From contig JAHBZB010000001.1 of the NCBI GenBank assembly GCA_019635635.1, positions 1,426,001 to 1,490,000 on the forward strand: 64,000 nucleotides of DNA. Direction: 5' to 3'. Under the pieces are notes generated by a model. It searched no databases. It was not told the origin of the DNA and was given only the letters and a program-made list of their open reading frames with translations. This document shows, in pieces, positions 9,028 to 17,003 of this stretch. The DNA is from Xanthobacteraceae bacterium. GTDB taxonomy: Bacteria > Pseudomonadota > Alphaproteobacteria > Rhizobiales > Xanthobacteraceae. Both the position numbers and the translations under genes were made by a program. How positions within the stretch are numbered: position 1 is the first letter of the stretch; each line of letters starts with the position of its first letter.

Positions 9028-9679
9028 AAAACCTGTTCTTGCCGTAATCGGAGGTAGTGGTGCCGAAGGAAGCGGGCTTGCTGTACGCTGGGCAAAAGCT
9101 GGCTACCGCGTACTGCTAGGTTCGCGTGGGATCGATAAAGCGGTTGCGAAAGCTGACGAGCTAAATGCGCTGCTTGGTTATTCTGCAATTAAGGGAATGG
9201 CGAATGAGGATGCTGCTAAGCAAGCGGACATCGCTATCCTTACGGTTCCTTACGTTGCTCAGCTCTCCACACTTCGAGATCTAAAAGCCCAATTGTTGGG
9301 AAAAATTCTCGTAGATGTAACGGTGCCGCTGATCCCACCGAAGGTTTCTAAAGTCCAACTACCGAACGCTGGATCTGCGGTGGTCGTCGCTCAGAACGAA
9401 CTCGGTCCAGATGTGAAGGTTGTCGCCGCCTTTCAAAATGTATCCGCCCATCACTTAATAGATCTGCATCACGAGGTAGATTGCGATGTATTGGTCTTCG
9501 GTGACGATAAAGATGCTCGTGAGGCGGTTGTTAGCTTGGCCCAAGCCATTGGGATGCAGGGATTGCACGGTGGAACATTGGCAAACTCTGCAGCCGCAGA
9601 AGCGCTTACTTCCGTTCTCATATTTATGAATCGGCACTATAAGAGCACCGGTACGGGAATTCGAATTACAGGGCTGTAA
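9020..9679 (+). CDS. fno: F420H2:NADP oxidoreductase (NPDHG type)
   Basis: 219 residues with the N-terminal Rossmann motif VIGGSGAEGSGLAVRWAKAGYRVLLGSR, whose GGxGxxG turn and terminal GSR are the signature of F420-dependent NADP reductase. The ending (RHYKSTGTGIRITGL) also matches the family. The enzyme exchanges hydride between NADPH and F420, so it supplies reduced F420 for the oxidoreductase at 17004. It overlaps cofGH by 8 bp and precedes cofE by 2 bp, so cofactor synthesis and cofactor reduction are co-transcribed. A member of the wider NADP-oxidoreductase coenzyme family with another function is unlikely here. Confidence 0.92.
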   Translation: MLEKPVLAVIGGSGAEGSGLAVRWAKAGYRVLLGSRGIDKAVAKADELNALLGYSAIKGMANEDAAKQADIAILTVPYVAQLSTLRDLKAQLLGKILVDVTVPLIPPKVSKVQLPNAGSAVVVAQNELGPDVKVVAAFQNVSAHHLIDLHHEVDCDVLVFGDDKDAREAVVSLAQAIGMQGLHGGTLANSAAAEALTSVLIFMNRHYKSTGTGIRITGL

Positions 9680-9681
9680 AT

Positions 9682-10458
9682 GTGAATGCGACAGCTAACG
9701 ACGCGAAGCGCATATCGCTGATTTCTCTTCCGGGAATCCCGCTCGTGAAAAAGGGCGATGATCTTGTTGCCCTCATTCTGGACGGAGTGAACGCTGCCGG
9801 CGAACGGCTTTCGAATGGCGACATTGTTGTCCTTGCCCAGAAAATTGTTTCAAAGGCGCAGGGGCGCCAAGTTTCACTCGACTCCATCAAGGCTTCGGTG
9901 AAGGCAATCGACCTCGCTACGAAGTGCGACAAAGATCCACGTCTGGTGGAACTAATACTGCAAGAATCTAGTGAGGTACTTCGAGTTCGACCAGGAGTGA
10001 TCGTCGTCGCTCATCGTCTCGGTTTCGTTTTGGCAAATGCCGGCATCGATCGGTCAAATGTAGATGATGACAACAGCGTTCTACTTTTGCCCGAGGACCC
10101 TGACAGTACAGCGCGTCAGTTACGTGATGCGATCAAAAGGGAAACCGGCTCCGATATTGGCATTATCATCAATGACAGTTTGGGCCGTGCTTGGCGAAAT
10201 GGAACGATCGGAACAGCTCTCGGCGTAAGTGGAGTTAGTGCGCTTGCCGATTTGAGAGGCGTACTAGATATGTTCGGACGGCCGCTTCAAACAACCGAAG
10301 TTGGGCATGCCGACGAAATTGCAGCCGCAGCGTCACTGCTAATGGGCCAATCCGATCAACGGCGCCCGATCATCTTAGTTAAAGGCGTAGGTTACAGTAG
10401 CGCGAACGGATCGGCATCAGACCTCGTTCGCGATAGAAAGCTTGATTTATTCAGATGA
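9682..10458 (+). CDS. cofE: Coenzyme F420-0:L-glutamate ligase
   Basis: 258 residues starting at GTG 2 bp after fno. It adds L-glutamate residues to F420-0 using GTP and a divalent metal. Family features include GDIVVLAQKIVSKAQGR, LILQESSEVLRVRPGVIVVAHRLGFVLANAGIDRSN split across the first half, and NDSLGRAWRNGTIGTALGVSG in the second. This is the stand-alone ligase without the C-terminal nitroreductase domain found in mycobacterial FbiB. That missing activity appears to be supplied by the separate gene at 12059. The last codons overlap cofD by 4 bp. Confidence 0.94.
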   Translation: MNATANDAKRISLISLPGIPLVKKGDDLVALILDGVNAAGERLSNGDIVVLAQKIVSKAQGRQVSLDSIKASVKAIDLATKCDKDPRLVELILQESSEVLRVRPGVIVVAHRLGFVLANAGIDRSNVDDDNSVLLLPEDPDSTARQLRDAIKRETGSDIGIIINDSLGRAWRNGTIGTALGVSGVSALADLRGVLDMFGRPLQTTEVGHADEIAAAASLLMGQSDQRRPIILVKGVGYSSANGSASDLVRDRKLDLFR

Positions 10459-11402
10459 TCTTAGCGCTTGCAGGTGGTGTCGGCGGCGCAAAGTTGGCGA
10501 ACGGGCTTGCGCAAGTTCTGAAGCCTGATCAGCTCATGATTGTCGTCAATACGGGTGACGACTTTAGGCGCATGGGGCTGCACATTTCTCCAGACCTCGA
10601 CACGGTAATGTACAATCTCGCTGGTCTCAATAACAAAGAAACCGGATGGGGACTCGCCGCAGAGACTTGGAGATTCATGGCGGCCCTCGAGCGGTTAGGG
10701 GGGCCGACCTGGTTCAAGCTAGGAGATGGCGATCTCGCGACACACGTCGAAAGAACGCGGCTCCTTTCGGCCGGACAAACGCTCTCTGACGTTACGGATG
10801 CTCTCCGTGCGCGCTTTGATATAGCGCACAAGATTGTACCGATGAGCGACAATGCTGTCGCAACGATCGTCCGTTCAAAAAGCCGTTGGCATTCATTTCA
10901 AGAATACTTCGTCGCATTGAAATGCGAACCGGAGGTTCTAGAAATCAAGTTCGACGGCATAGAATTTGCACGGCCTAGTCCCGCCTTTCTTGCCGCGCTG
11001 GAGAGCGAAGAACTGCAAGGGATAATAATATGCCCATCAAATCCATTCGTTAGTATAGCGCCGATTTTAGCGGTCCCTGGTGTGCTATCGCTAATCCAGA
11101 GTCGCAATGTTCCGGTCGTCGCCGTTTCACCTATCGTTGATGGCCAAGCCCTCAAGGGGCCAGCTTTGAAGATGTTGAAGGAGATGAGCCTTGAGCCGAA
11201 TGCGATCGGCATCGCTCGACATTATTGGCAACTGATCGATGGTCTTGTTCTTGATCAGGTAGATTCCCATCTGGTGCGGGATCTTGATACGTACAAGATA
11301 AGTATCGCATTGGACGATACCGTGATGAAAAATCACGAAGATCAAAAGCGTGTTGCTAGCGTTGCGCTTGCTTTGGTCTCGGAGTTAAGGGCAAAGCAAT
11401 GA
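10455..11402 (+). CDS. cofD: 2-phospho-L-lactate transferase (F420-0 or dehydro-F420-0 synthase)
   Basis: 315 residues with the N-terminal GGVGGAKLANGLAQ loop that binds the GDP-activated substrate and the VNTGDDFRRMGLHISPDLDTVMY motif of CofD/FbiA. It joins FO to the phospho-acyl unit made ready by CofC. The segment GPTWFKLGDGDLATH and the late NPFVSIAPIL motif are also family-typical. It overlaps cofE by 4 bp upstream and cofC by 4 bp downstream, consistent with translational coupling. Whether the unit is phospholactate, phosphoenolpyruvate or 3-phosphoglycerate cannot be read from the sequence. Confidence 0.95.
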   Translation: MILALAGGVGGAKLANGLAQVLKPDQLMIVVNTGDDFRRMGLHISPDLDTVMYNLAGLNNKETGWGLAAETWRFMAALERLGGPTWFKLGDGDLATHVERTRLLSAGQTLSDVTDALRARFDIAHKIVPMSDNAVATIVRSKSRWHSFQEYFVALKCEPEVLEIKFDGIEFARPSPAFLAALESEELQGIIICPSNPFVSIAPILAVPGVLSLIQSRNVPVVAVSPIVDGQALKGPALKMLKEMSLEPNAIGIARHYWQLIDGLVLDQVDSHLVRDLDTYKISIALDDTVMKNHEDQKRVASVALALVSELRAKQ

Positions 11403-12028
11403 GCACGTGGGCAATCATTCCAATGAAATCTCTTCATCTCGGAAAATCGAGATTGGCTGGTACGTTGGCCGGCCCGGAAAGATCTGCGCTGAGTCTGAAT
11501 ATGTTCTTCAACGTATTGAACGCAGTCGCTCCAGTATTCGGCGCCCAGCGTACGGTAATTGTCAGCAAAGATACAAAAATTTTGCGACTTGCACGAAGTT
11601 TGCGACTGCATGCGTTACGAGAAAGGCGCCAAGGTTTGAACGAAGCGCTGAGGCAGGCATCGGAACACGCAAAGTGCCGCGGAGCAACTGCTACGTTGAT
11701 CCTGTTTGGAGACCTTCCGCAAGTAAGCACGGAAGAAATCCATAAAATGATTAGGACGGCCCGCGGCCGCCCCGCGATTATCGCTGCACCTGATCGGGCC
11801 GGAACTGGGACGAACGCTCTATTTGTTTCACCGCCGAGTGCGATTGAATTTAGATTCGGTTTTAATTCACTTCGCAAACACCGTACGGAGGCACTTTTGC
11901 GCAAGCGAAGCTGGAATATCTTTTGCTCCGCTGGACTCGCATTCGATGTCGACCGGCCTGAGGACGTGGGGCTTCTCGGAGCCGATCAAGCTCGATCTGA
12001 TGCACGTGCTTCGCAGGCTGTGGCCTAG
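11399..12028 (+). CDS. cofC: 2-phospho-L-lactate (or related) guanylyltransferase
   Basis: 209 residues of the CofC/FbiD nucleotidyltransferase family: N-terminal PMKSLHLGKSRLAG nucleotide-binding loop, the metal-binding GDLPQ motif near residue 104, and DRAGTGTNALF followed by a shortened FGFNSLRKH region. It activates a phospho-acid with GTP for CofD. The usual FGxxSxxxH stretch reads FGFNSLRKH, slightly divergent from what I expect and in the part that helps choose the phospho-acid. Some proteobacteria use 3-phosphoglycerate here, so an F420 variant is possible. It overlaps cofD by 4 bp and is followed 30 bp later by a nitroreductase gene. Confidence 0.9.
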   Translation: MSTWAIIPMKSLHLGKSRLAGTLAGPERSALSLNMFFNVLNAVAPVFGAQRTVIVSKDTKILRLARSLRLHALRERRQGLNEALRQASEHAKCRGATATLILFGDLPQVSTEEIHKMIRTARGRPAIIAAPDRAGTGTNALFVSPPSAIEFRFGFNSLRKHRTEALLRKRSWNIFCSAGLAFDVDRPEDVGLLGADQARSDARASQAVA

Positions 12029-12058
12029 TCGAGTGCGAATGCTCACTGGGTGTGACGT

Positions 12059-12661
12059 ATGAATCTTATGGAAGCGGTAAAAGCCCGTAGGTCTATTCGT
12101 CGCTACCACGCGACAAGTATCAATGATGACCAGCTTGAATGCCTACTCTCTGCCGCGCAATGGGCACCATCTGCTCACAATCGACAGCCATGGCGCTTTA
12201 CTCCACTGCGCAGCTTAAGTGCGAAGGAAGCATTGGCAGATGCGATGGGAGGTAAGCTGAGGGCGGATAGAAGAAAAGACGGCGACGACGAGAGAATAAT
12301 TTCTGCCGATGTTCAAAGGTCTCGTGCCCGCATCGTCGAAGCACCACTCGTAATCGTCGTGAGCATGAGCCTTTCCGATATGGATCAGTATAAGGATGAG
12401 CTGCGTAGCAATGCTGAGAAGGTCATGGCAATCCAAAGTACTGCGATGGCCGTTCAAAACATTCTACTGGCCGCCACTTCTATCGGGCTTGGCGCATGCT
12501 GGATGTGCGCCCCGCTTTTTTGCCCCGACATCGTGAGGAGCACATTGGGATTGCCAGCGGATTGGGAAGCGCAGGCGCTAGTGACTGTTGGAGCGCCAGC
12601 TAATGAGGGCAAGCCAGCGCTAAGAAAGCCGATCGCTCTGATGACACATACAGCGGACTAG
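12059..12661 (+). CDS. FbiB-C-like nitroreductase, probable dehydro-F420 reductase
   Basis: 200-residue FMN-dependent nitroreductase fold: N-terminal ARRSIRRYHATSI, then WAPSAHNRQPWRF, and GLGACWMCAPLF near residue 142. These match the C-terminal domain of mycobacterial FbiB, which reduces dehydro-F420-0 to F420-0, better than generic nitroreductases. It is the sixth and last gene of the F420 operon, 30 bp after cofC, so a split-FbiB role is the simplest reading. If so, the pathway here goes through phosphoenolpyruvate. If instead the strain uses 3-phosphoglycerate, this enzyme might act on the catabolic substrate. Confidence 0.78.
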   Translation: MNLMEAVKARRSIRRYHATSINDDQLECLLSAAQWAPSAHNRQPWRFTPLRSLSAKEALADAMGGKLRADRRKDGDDERIISADVQRSRARIVEAPLVIVVSMSLSDMDQYKDELRSNAEKVMAIQSTAMAVQNILLAATSIGLGACWMCAPLFCPDIVRSTLGLPADWEAQALVTVGAPANEGKPALRKPIALMTHTAD

Positions 12662-12684
12662 CGATTGTCGTTCTCTTCGGTAGC

Positions 12685-13710
12685 TTAGTCGGTGACGCCA
12701 GCAAATCGGAGCTCAACAAGATCTTCGAACTTCAATTCCTTTTTCAGTAGGCCGCCGCCACGAAGTAGTTCCAGTGCAGTATTCATGCCGGCACGGCTAA
12801 TCCGCCCGTCAGAGCTAAAGCTATTCTTCGTGCGCTCAAGAATTCGCGCCAGCATAGCTCGTTCCATTTTGAAAGAATCTGCTCCGACTGCTGCGACATC
12901 CTGTGGCGAATTACTGCGGATAAATGCCATCGATTTTTTAAGCGCATTGACTGCTCGTTGAATTACTTCAGGACGCTTTGCAATCATTTCTTCGGAGACC
13001 CAAAGCACTTCAGATGCCGAGTCATTTCCGATCCATTTTTCGTGACTGCCGGGGGCGTAGATATCAACTAGAGGATACCCAGCCTTGCGATCCATCATCA
13101 GAGTGGAGATAGGTTCCCAGGTGACAATCGCGTCAAACTGATCGATCGCAGTAAGTAATGTCGCGGGGTCCGTCGAATTTAGTCCGACAAATGTTACTTC
13201 ATCGACTTTCAAGCCTGCCTTATTCACGAAGTTGATTGCAGACATATGCGCCGAAGTTCCTAGCGCGCTAACGGCGATAACCTTGCCCTTCAGATCCGCG
13301 ACGGTTTTGATTTTGTCTTGGTTCTTAATCGGGGCAAATAGACTGAAGATTTCCTTGGTGAAATATTGAAAGACTATTTTCTGAGCCAATCCAGCCTGTC
13401 GGCCCAGAATATAGGTGCTGGAAGCATTTTCTGCGAAATCTAACTCACCTGCAGCCATTGCTTCACGTAGGCGCACACCTGGAGCTAACGTGACTCTGTC
13501 AAGTTTCAATCCCTGTTCAGCGAGATAGCCCTGTTTCATCGCTACGAATACGGGAAGCACCAGCTCGATAGCTGGACTGCTTCCCCAGCGAATCTGAATT
13601 CCTTCGGAATTCTGTGCCGAACTGAGCGATGGAATTGCTGGCACTATAGTGGCCGCACCAAGAAGACCAAAAAGGCAGCTTCTGCGATCGATCTCGAGCT
13701 TCTTGTTCAT
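12685..13710 (-). CDS. ABC transporter substrate-binding protein, NitT/TauT (NMT1/SsuA-like) family
   Basis: Periplasmic binding protein of about 341 residues. The start at 13710 (MNKKLEIDRRSCLFGLLGAA) is preferred because a GGGG stretch sits at ribosome-site distance. A TTG 12 bp upstream is the longer alternative. The N-terminus has a twin arginine and a hydrophobic run ending near SSAQ, so Tat or Sec export is likely. Body motifs such as VLPVFVAMKQGYLAEQGL and VTWEPISTLMM belong to binders of sulfonates, nitrate, taurine or thiamine precursors. It is convergent with the F420 operon and divergent from the ATPase and permease genes at 14037 that would complete the importer. Confidence 0.88.
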   Translation of the reverse strand: MNKKLEIDRRSCLFGLLGAATIVPAIPSLSSAQNSEGIQIRWGSSPAIELVLPVFVAMKQGYLAEQGLKLDRVTLAPGVRLREAMAAGELDFAENASSTYILGRQAGLAQKIVFQYFTKEIFSLFAPIKNQDKIKTVADLKGKVIAVSALGTSAHMSAINFVNKAGLKVDEVTFVGLNSTDPATLLTAIDQFDAIVTWEPISTLMMDRKAGYPLVDIYAPGSHEKWIGNDSASEVLWVSEEMIAKRPEVIQRAVNALKKSMAFIRSNSPQDVAAVGADSFKMERAMLARILERTKNSFSSDGRISRAGMNTALELLRGGGLLKKELKFEDLVELRFAGVTD

Positions 13711-14036
13711 CCCTAACCCCAAGGTGCGCTGTTAAACTCCCTCGATGATGCTCGGGAGAAACTTCAAAAGTCAAACACAATCAGCGAATAACGGCAATTC
13801 TGCTACTAATTAGGCCTCAATGCTGGGTTATTTGCTCCTATTGTCGCAGATTTCGGCAAATACACGCACAAGTACCTATTGAGCTTGTCTGTTTGCTCGG
13901 TATCATCGTTTTGAGTTTGGTGTTGCCGCTGGGTGAGCGCGATCCCTGACTTCTTGCATCTGAGCGTCAGGCGCAAGAAATTTGCGTGAGGGTAGGGCCA
14001 GCCAATGCCCAGCTCCCATCCTGCGTCGAGGCCTAG
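13711..14036. other. Divergent intergenic region with one GCCGAA half-site
   Basis: 326 bp between the binding-protein gene and the ABC ATPase gene. It contains TTCGGCA at 13852-13858, the same half-site as the paired island operators, but I find no convincing partner 39-40 bp away (TAGGCCT at 13811-13817 is only a faint match). Control by the same regulator is possible but weaker than for the paired sites. I see no terminator hairpin or small gene in it. Confidence 0.35.
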
Positions 14037-14816
14037 GTGAAACAGAGTAAGATCCGGCTTGATAATGTATCGGCGAGCTACGGTAGCGCTGATCAGCAAA
14101 ATCTCGTTCAGGTGCTGCACAACGTAAATCTCGATGTGCAAGAAGGCGAATTCGTTTCGATAGTCGGACCGAGTGGTTGCGGAAAGTCGACAATTTTGAA
14201 TTTGGCTGCTGGCTTATGGTCTTCGGCTGATGGTGCAATTTCCGGCTCCATCAAAGTGGATCACGCTGACCGCAAACAAACAATCGGATACGTTCTTCAA
14301 AAGGACGCGCTTTTCCCTTGGCGAACGCTAATAAAGAACGTCGAGTATCCTCTAGAGATTACAGGCTTGCCGCGGAAACAACGAGAAGAGATTGCGCGAG
14401 AATGGATTGACCGAGTTGGGTTGGCGGGTTTTGAGGACCGGTACCCATACCAACTATCAGGCGGCATGCGTCAGCGGGCCAATATTATTCGGGTACTTGC
14501 TTACGATCCCGAGATTGTACTTATGGACGAGCCGCTGGGCGCCTTGGACGCTCATACGCGAATGGTTCTCCAGCAGCAGATAAGCGATCTCTGGTCAGCA
14601 TCGCGCAAGACGGTAGTTTTTGTTACGCACGATCTTGAAGAGGCCATTCTACTCAGCACTAGGGTGGTTCTGATGACGAAACGGCCTGCAACAGTTTCCG
14701 CGAGCAGAACGATCGATCTGCCTTATCCACGAACGGTAATGAATCTCAAGCTCACTCCCGAGTTTAGAAACTTGTACGAAAACCTCTGGCACGAGTTCTG
14801 CGATTTGCTGCGATGA
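14037..14816 (+). CDS. ABC transporter ATP-binding protein, NitT/TauT type
   Basis: 259 residues beginning at GTG. Walker A is GPSGCGKST near residue 43, the Q-loop is VLQKDALFPW, the signature is LSGGMRQR, Walker B is VLMDEPLGALD and the switch histidine lies in FVTHDLEEA. The LFPWRT run after the Q-loop glutamine is usual for nitrate/sulfonate/taurine importers. Next gene overlaps by 4 bp. Together with the permease and the binding protein on the other strand it would bring the island's growth substrate, or a related anion, across the inner membrane. Confidence 0.9.
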   Translation: MKQSKIRLDNVSASYGSADQQNLVQVLHNVNLDVQEGEFVSIVGPSGCGKSTILNLAAGLWSSADGAISGSIKVDHADRKQTIGYVLQKDALFPWRTLIKNVEYPLEITGLPRKQREEIAREWIDRVGLAGFEDRYPYQLSGGMRQRANIIRVLAYDPEIVLMDEPLGALDAHTRMVLQQQISDLWSASRKTVVFVTHDLEEAILLSTRVVLMTKRPATVSASRTIDLPYPRTVMNLKLTPEFRNLYENLWHEFCDLLR

Positions 14817-15613
14817 GAAATCGAAATTCATTTGAAAAGTTCGCAACGCTGGTTGCGCAGGGCACTGTTATTGCTGCGCTTCTAATTGCTTGGGAAGGAT
14901 TGGCTGGTGGGTTTGGCCTTAATCTGAAAACACTTGATCCAGTGTTTTTTAGCCGTCCAAGCAGAGTGGCTGCTGATCTCATCAATGGATTGAGCAAGGG
15001 GGAATTTACGAGAGACTTTTTGTTCACAATTCAAACTTCAATGTGGGGGCTAGTTCTCGGAATTGTGAGTGGGATAGCAGTTGGCTTTCTATTCGCCTAT
15101 CTGCCTTGGCTGAATCGATTGTTCGAACCTTTGATGGTGGCGTTCAATTCCCTTCCGCGTCCCGCGTTGGCACCGGTTCTTGTGCTCATTCTCGGTCTGG
15201 GTATGGCGTCGAAGATCGTACTTAGCTGGTCGATCGTGTTCTTTATTGTTTTTTACAACACTTACGCAGGGATAATGTCTGTAGATCCCGATCTTGTGAA
15301 GGTTGCGCGAATAATGGGAAGCAATCGTTTTCAGATTTTTCGGCATGTTATTATGCCGTCAGTGTTTTCGTGGGTGTTTGCTGCGCTTCGAGTGAGCGTC
15401 GCTTTTGCACTGGTTGGTGCTGTCGTCGGCGAATTTGTAGGCTCGACGCAAGGGCTTGGATATCAAATGGAAGCCGCGCGCGGCGTACTCAATTCGGATC
15501 GCGTCTATTCGATTCTCTTGATCTTGATGATGATTGGTGTGGTTCTTACAGAAATCTCGAAAGCGATCGAGCGTCGCTTACTTCGATGGCGTCCACCTTC
15601 ACCAGGCATTTAG
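14813..15613 (+). CDS. ABC transporter permease, NitT/TauT type
   Basis: 266-residue inner-membrane permease with six predicted hydrophobic segments. The cytoplasmic EAA-like loop that contacts the ATPase is visible as PDLVKVARIMGSNRFQIFRHVIMPS near residue 165. The segment FNSLPRPALAPVLVLILGLG is characteristic of the SsuC/TauC group. Its start overlaps the ATPase stop codon by 4 bp, so the two are co-translated. Nothing in the sequence identifies the cargo; sulfonate or N-heterocyclic carboxylate are possible. Confidence 0.9.
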   Translation: MRNRNSFEKFATLVAQGTVIAALLIAWEGLAGGFGLNLKTLDPVFFSRPSRVAADLINGLSKGEFTRDFLFTIQTSMWGLVLGIVSGIAVGFLFAYLPWLNRLFEPLMVAFNSLPRPALAPVLVLILGLGMASKIVLSWSIVFFIVFYNTYAGIMSVDPDLVKVARIMGSNRFQIFRHVIMPSVFSWVFAALRVSVAFALVGAVVGEFVGSTQGLGYQMEAARGVLNSDRVYSILLILMMIGVVLTEISKAIERRLLRWRPPSPGI

Positions 15614-15659
15614 GCGGAAGTCTTGCATGTGCGAATTACGACCCCAATAGGCCGCTGCG

Positions 15660-16655
15660 CTAAGACTTTAACTTTCCATCATCGTTCAAAGGATAGACGA
15701 GCTGGCGCTTAACCAGCTTAAGAACATTAGTAGTCGTAACGGATTTAATCGAAGTAAGCTCAGCAAGCTTCGTAGTTAGAAAAGTTAGTACATCATCGTT
15801 TGAACGAAATGCACCGGCGGCAAACACGTCATGAAGACCTGTCGTCACGCCTACGAACAGAAGTTCTGGAAATTGCGCCAACCGAGCTGCTATTGTGGGT
15901 GGTTGACGAGATTCAACGCGAAATTGGAACAGCGCCCAAATTGGGTAACCTAATCGCGTCGGATCAGCGTAAGCCTCGAACTGCAGAATTCCGAGCTGTC
16001 TCAAGCGTTGCACGCGATTATGCACCGTAGATTCCGAAATCTCGAGTTGTGAAGCGACCTGCGCGAAGGACTTTCTTCCTTCAGCTTGAAGTGCTGCCAT
16101 TATGCGAAGATCGATATCTGAAATGTCTGGCTCTTCGACGGCATCAAGTCGAATTTGCTTCAGGCGTGATGGAGCGGGCGGGTTATGGGAGAAGAGATGG
16201 CCAGTTCGCTTGAAAATGCGGAGTGCATTCGAGGTCGCAGTTTCAACTACGCCTGGACTTTTCGGAAGGCGCTCGTTCAGAAAGTGAAGTAGGTCAGTGT
16301 TCGAGCGGAATACCGCTGCTATGAAGAGATTATAATCTCCAGTTGTAATGCCGACGAAGAACACTTCGTGATGCTGTGCTATCGCCTTGGCGCAGCGCTC
16401 AAGCGCCGAAAGTTCGACCTTTACCGCTACATACGACCAGTATTGAAAGCCAAGGCGCAGAGGATCGGCGAACCCAGTGAATTGCAACACACCAGTCGCC
16501 TCAAGCCGATCCACTCGCTTGCGAACAGTAGACTCGGGCAGGCCGAGCTCTTCGGCAATCGCAGTGAATGGCTTACGAGCGTCGCTCTGGAGCTCTTTGA
16601 TGATCCGAATATCGAGATCATTGGGCGCCTTTTCCGTTTGCCGACGGCGAGCCAT
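15660..16655 (-). CDS. Tandem double Lrp/AsnC-family transcription regulator
   Basis: 331 residues, twice the usual length, made of two complete Lrp units in series. Unit 1 has a helix-turn-helix at about residues 10-60 (DLDIRIIKELQSDARK, ESTVRKRVDRLEATGVLQF) and a ligand-sensing RAM domain at about 75-150. Unit 2 repeats both at about 178-310 (DIDLRIMAALQAEGRK, ESTVHNRVQRLRQLGILQFEAYADPTRLGYPIW). Both RAM halves keep the V(G)(I/V)TTG(D/L) ligand loop. It is the only transcription regulator recognised on the island and sits centrally, divergent from the oxidoreductase operon, so it is the natural candidate for the paired operators. Ligand unknown. Confidence 0.9.
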   Translation of the reverse strand: MARRRQTEKAPNDLDIRIIKELQSDARKPFTAIAEELGLPESTVRKRVDRLEATGVLQFTGFADPLRLGFQYWSYVAVKVELSALERCAKAIAQHHEVFFVGITTGDYNLFIAAVFRSNTDLLHFLNERLPKSPGVVETATSNALRIFKRTGHLFSHNPPAPSRLKQIRLDAVEEPDISDIDLRIMAALQAEGRKSFAQVASQLEISESTVHNRVQRLRQLGILQFEAYADPTRLGYPIWALFQFRVESRQPPTIAARLAQFPELLFVGVTTGLHDVFAAGAFRSNDDVLTFLTTKLAELTSIKSVTTTNVLKLVKRQLVYPLNDDGKLKS

Positions 16656-16798
16656 TTCCCCCTCCCCCCCTCTACGGTGCTGGCTAGAACGCAGATATCA
16701 CAACATAAAGTATTGGCAATTCTCAGGGCTGGCTGCGGAACTCAGTTCACTGCTTTTAGCCAGCTCCGTCCACTTTTCATGTCCTAAAGATCCTGGGT

Positions 16799-16826
16799 GG
16801 GGCCTTTCGGCCCTTGCTTTTTTGCG
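16799..16826 (+). terminator. Terminator-like hairpin in the 16656-17003 gap
   Basis: A GGGCC stem, TTTC loop and GGCCC stem are followed by a T-rich run (TTGCTTTTTT), the form of an intrinsic terminator on the + strand. No + strand gene precedes it in the gap, so it may end an unannotated small RNA starting after about 16680, or be a leftover. A second inverted repeat, GAAAACGGG at 16836-16844 with CCCGTTTTC beginning at 16860, follows it. Confidence 0.5.
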
Positions 16827-16891
16827 CTGCGCGCCGAAAACGGGCAGCCGCAACTAGCCCCCGTTTTCTTCCGATTGCTGGCAGTTTCTTC

Positions 16892-16916
16892 TTGACGTAT
16901 TGCAATAAACCGTCAA
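16892..16916. promoter_or_regulatory. Nested palindrome and likely promoter upstream of the F420-dependent oxidoreductase
   Basis: TTGACG at 16892-16897 and CGTCAA at 16911-16916 form an inverted repeat. Between them the ten bases TATTGCAATA (16898-16907) are a perfect palindrome. TTGACG could also serve as a -35 box, with an AT-rich -10 near 16915-16920. If so, transcription would start close to the GCCGAA half-site at 16932. Confidence 0.4.
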
Positions 16917-16931
16917 ATAATAACCCAAAAA

Positions 16932-16978
16932 TGCCGAAATATACGATCTAGACAGATGGTTTAAGCGGCATTTCGGAC
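16932..16978. promoter_or_regulatory. Paired GCCGAA operator upstream of the oxidoreductase-hydantoinase operon
   Basis: TGCCGAA at 16932-16938 and TTCGGAC at 16972-16978 are inverted and 40 bp apart, start to start. This is the closest pair to the gene for the double Lrp-like regulator, which reads away to the left. Position just downstream of the probable promoter would suit repression relieved by an inducer. A GGAGGG ribosome site for the oxidoreductase follows at about 16995. Confidence 0.58.
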
Positions 16979-17003
16979 AACAGCGAAAGGACAGGAGGGC
17001 GTA

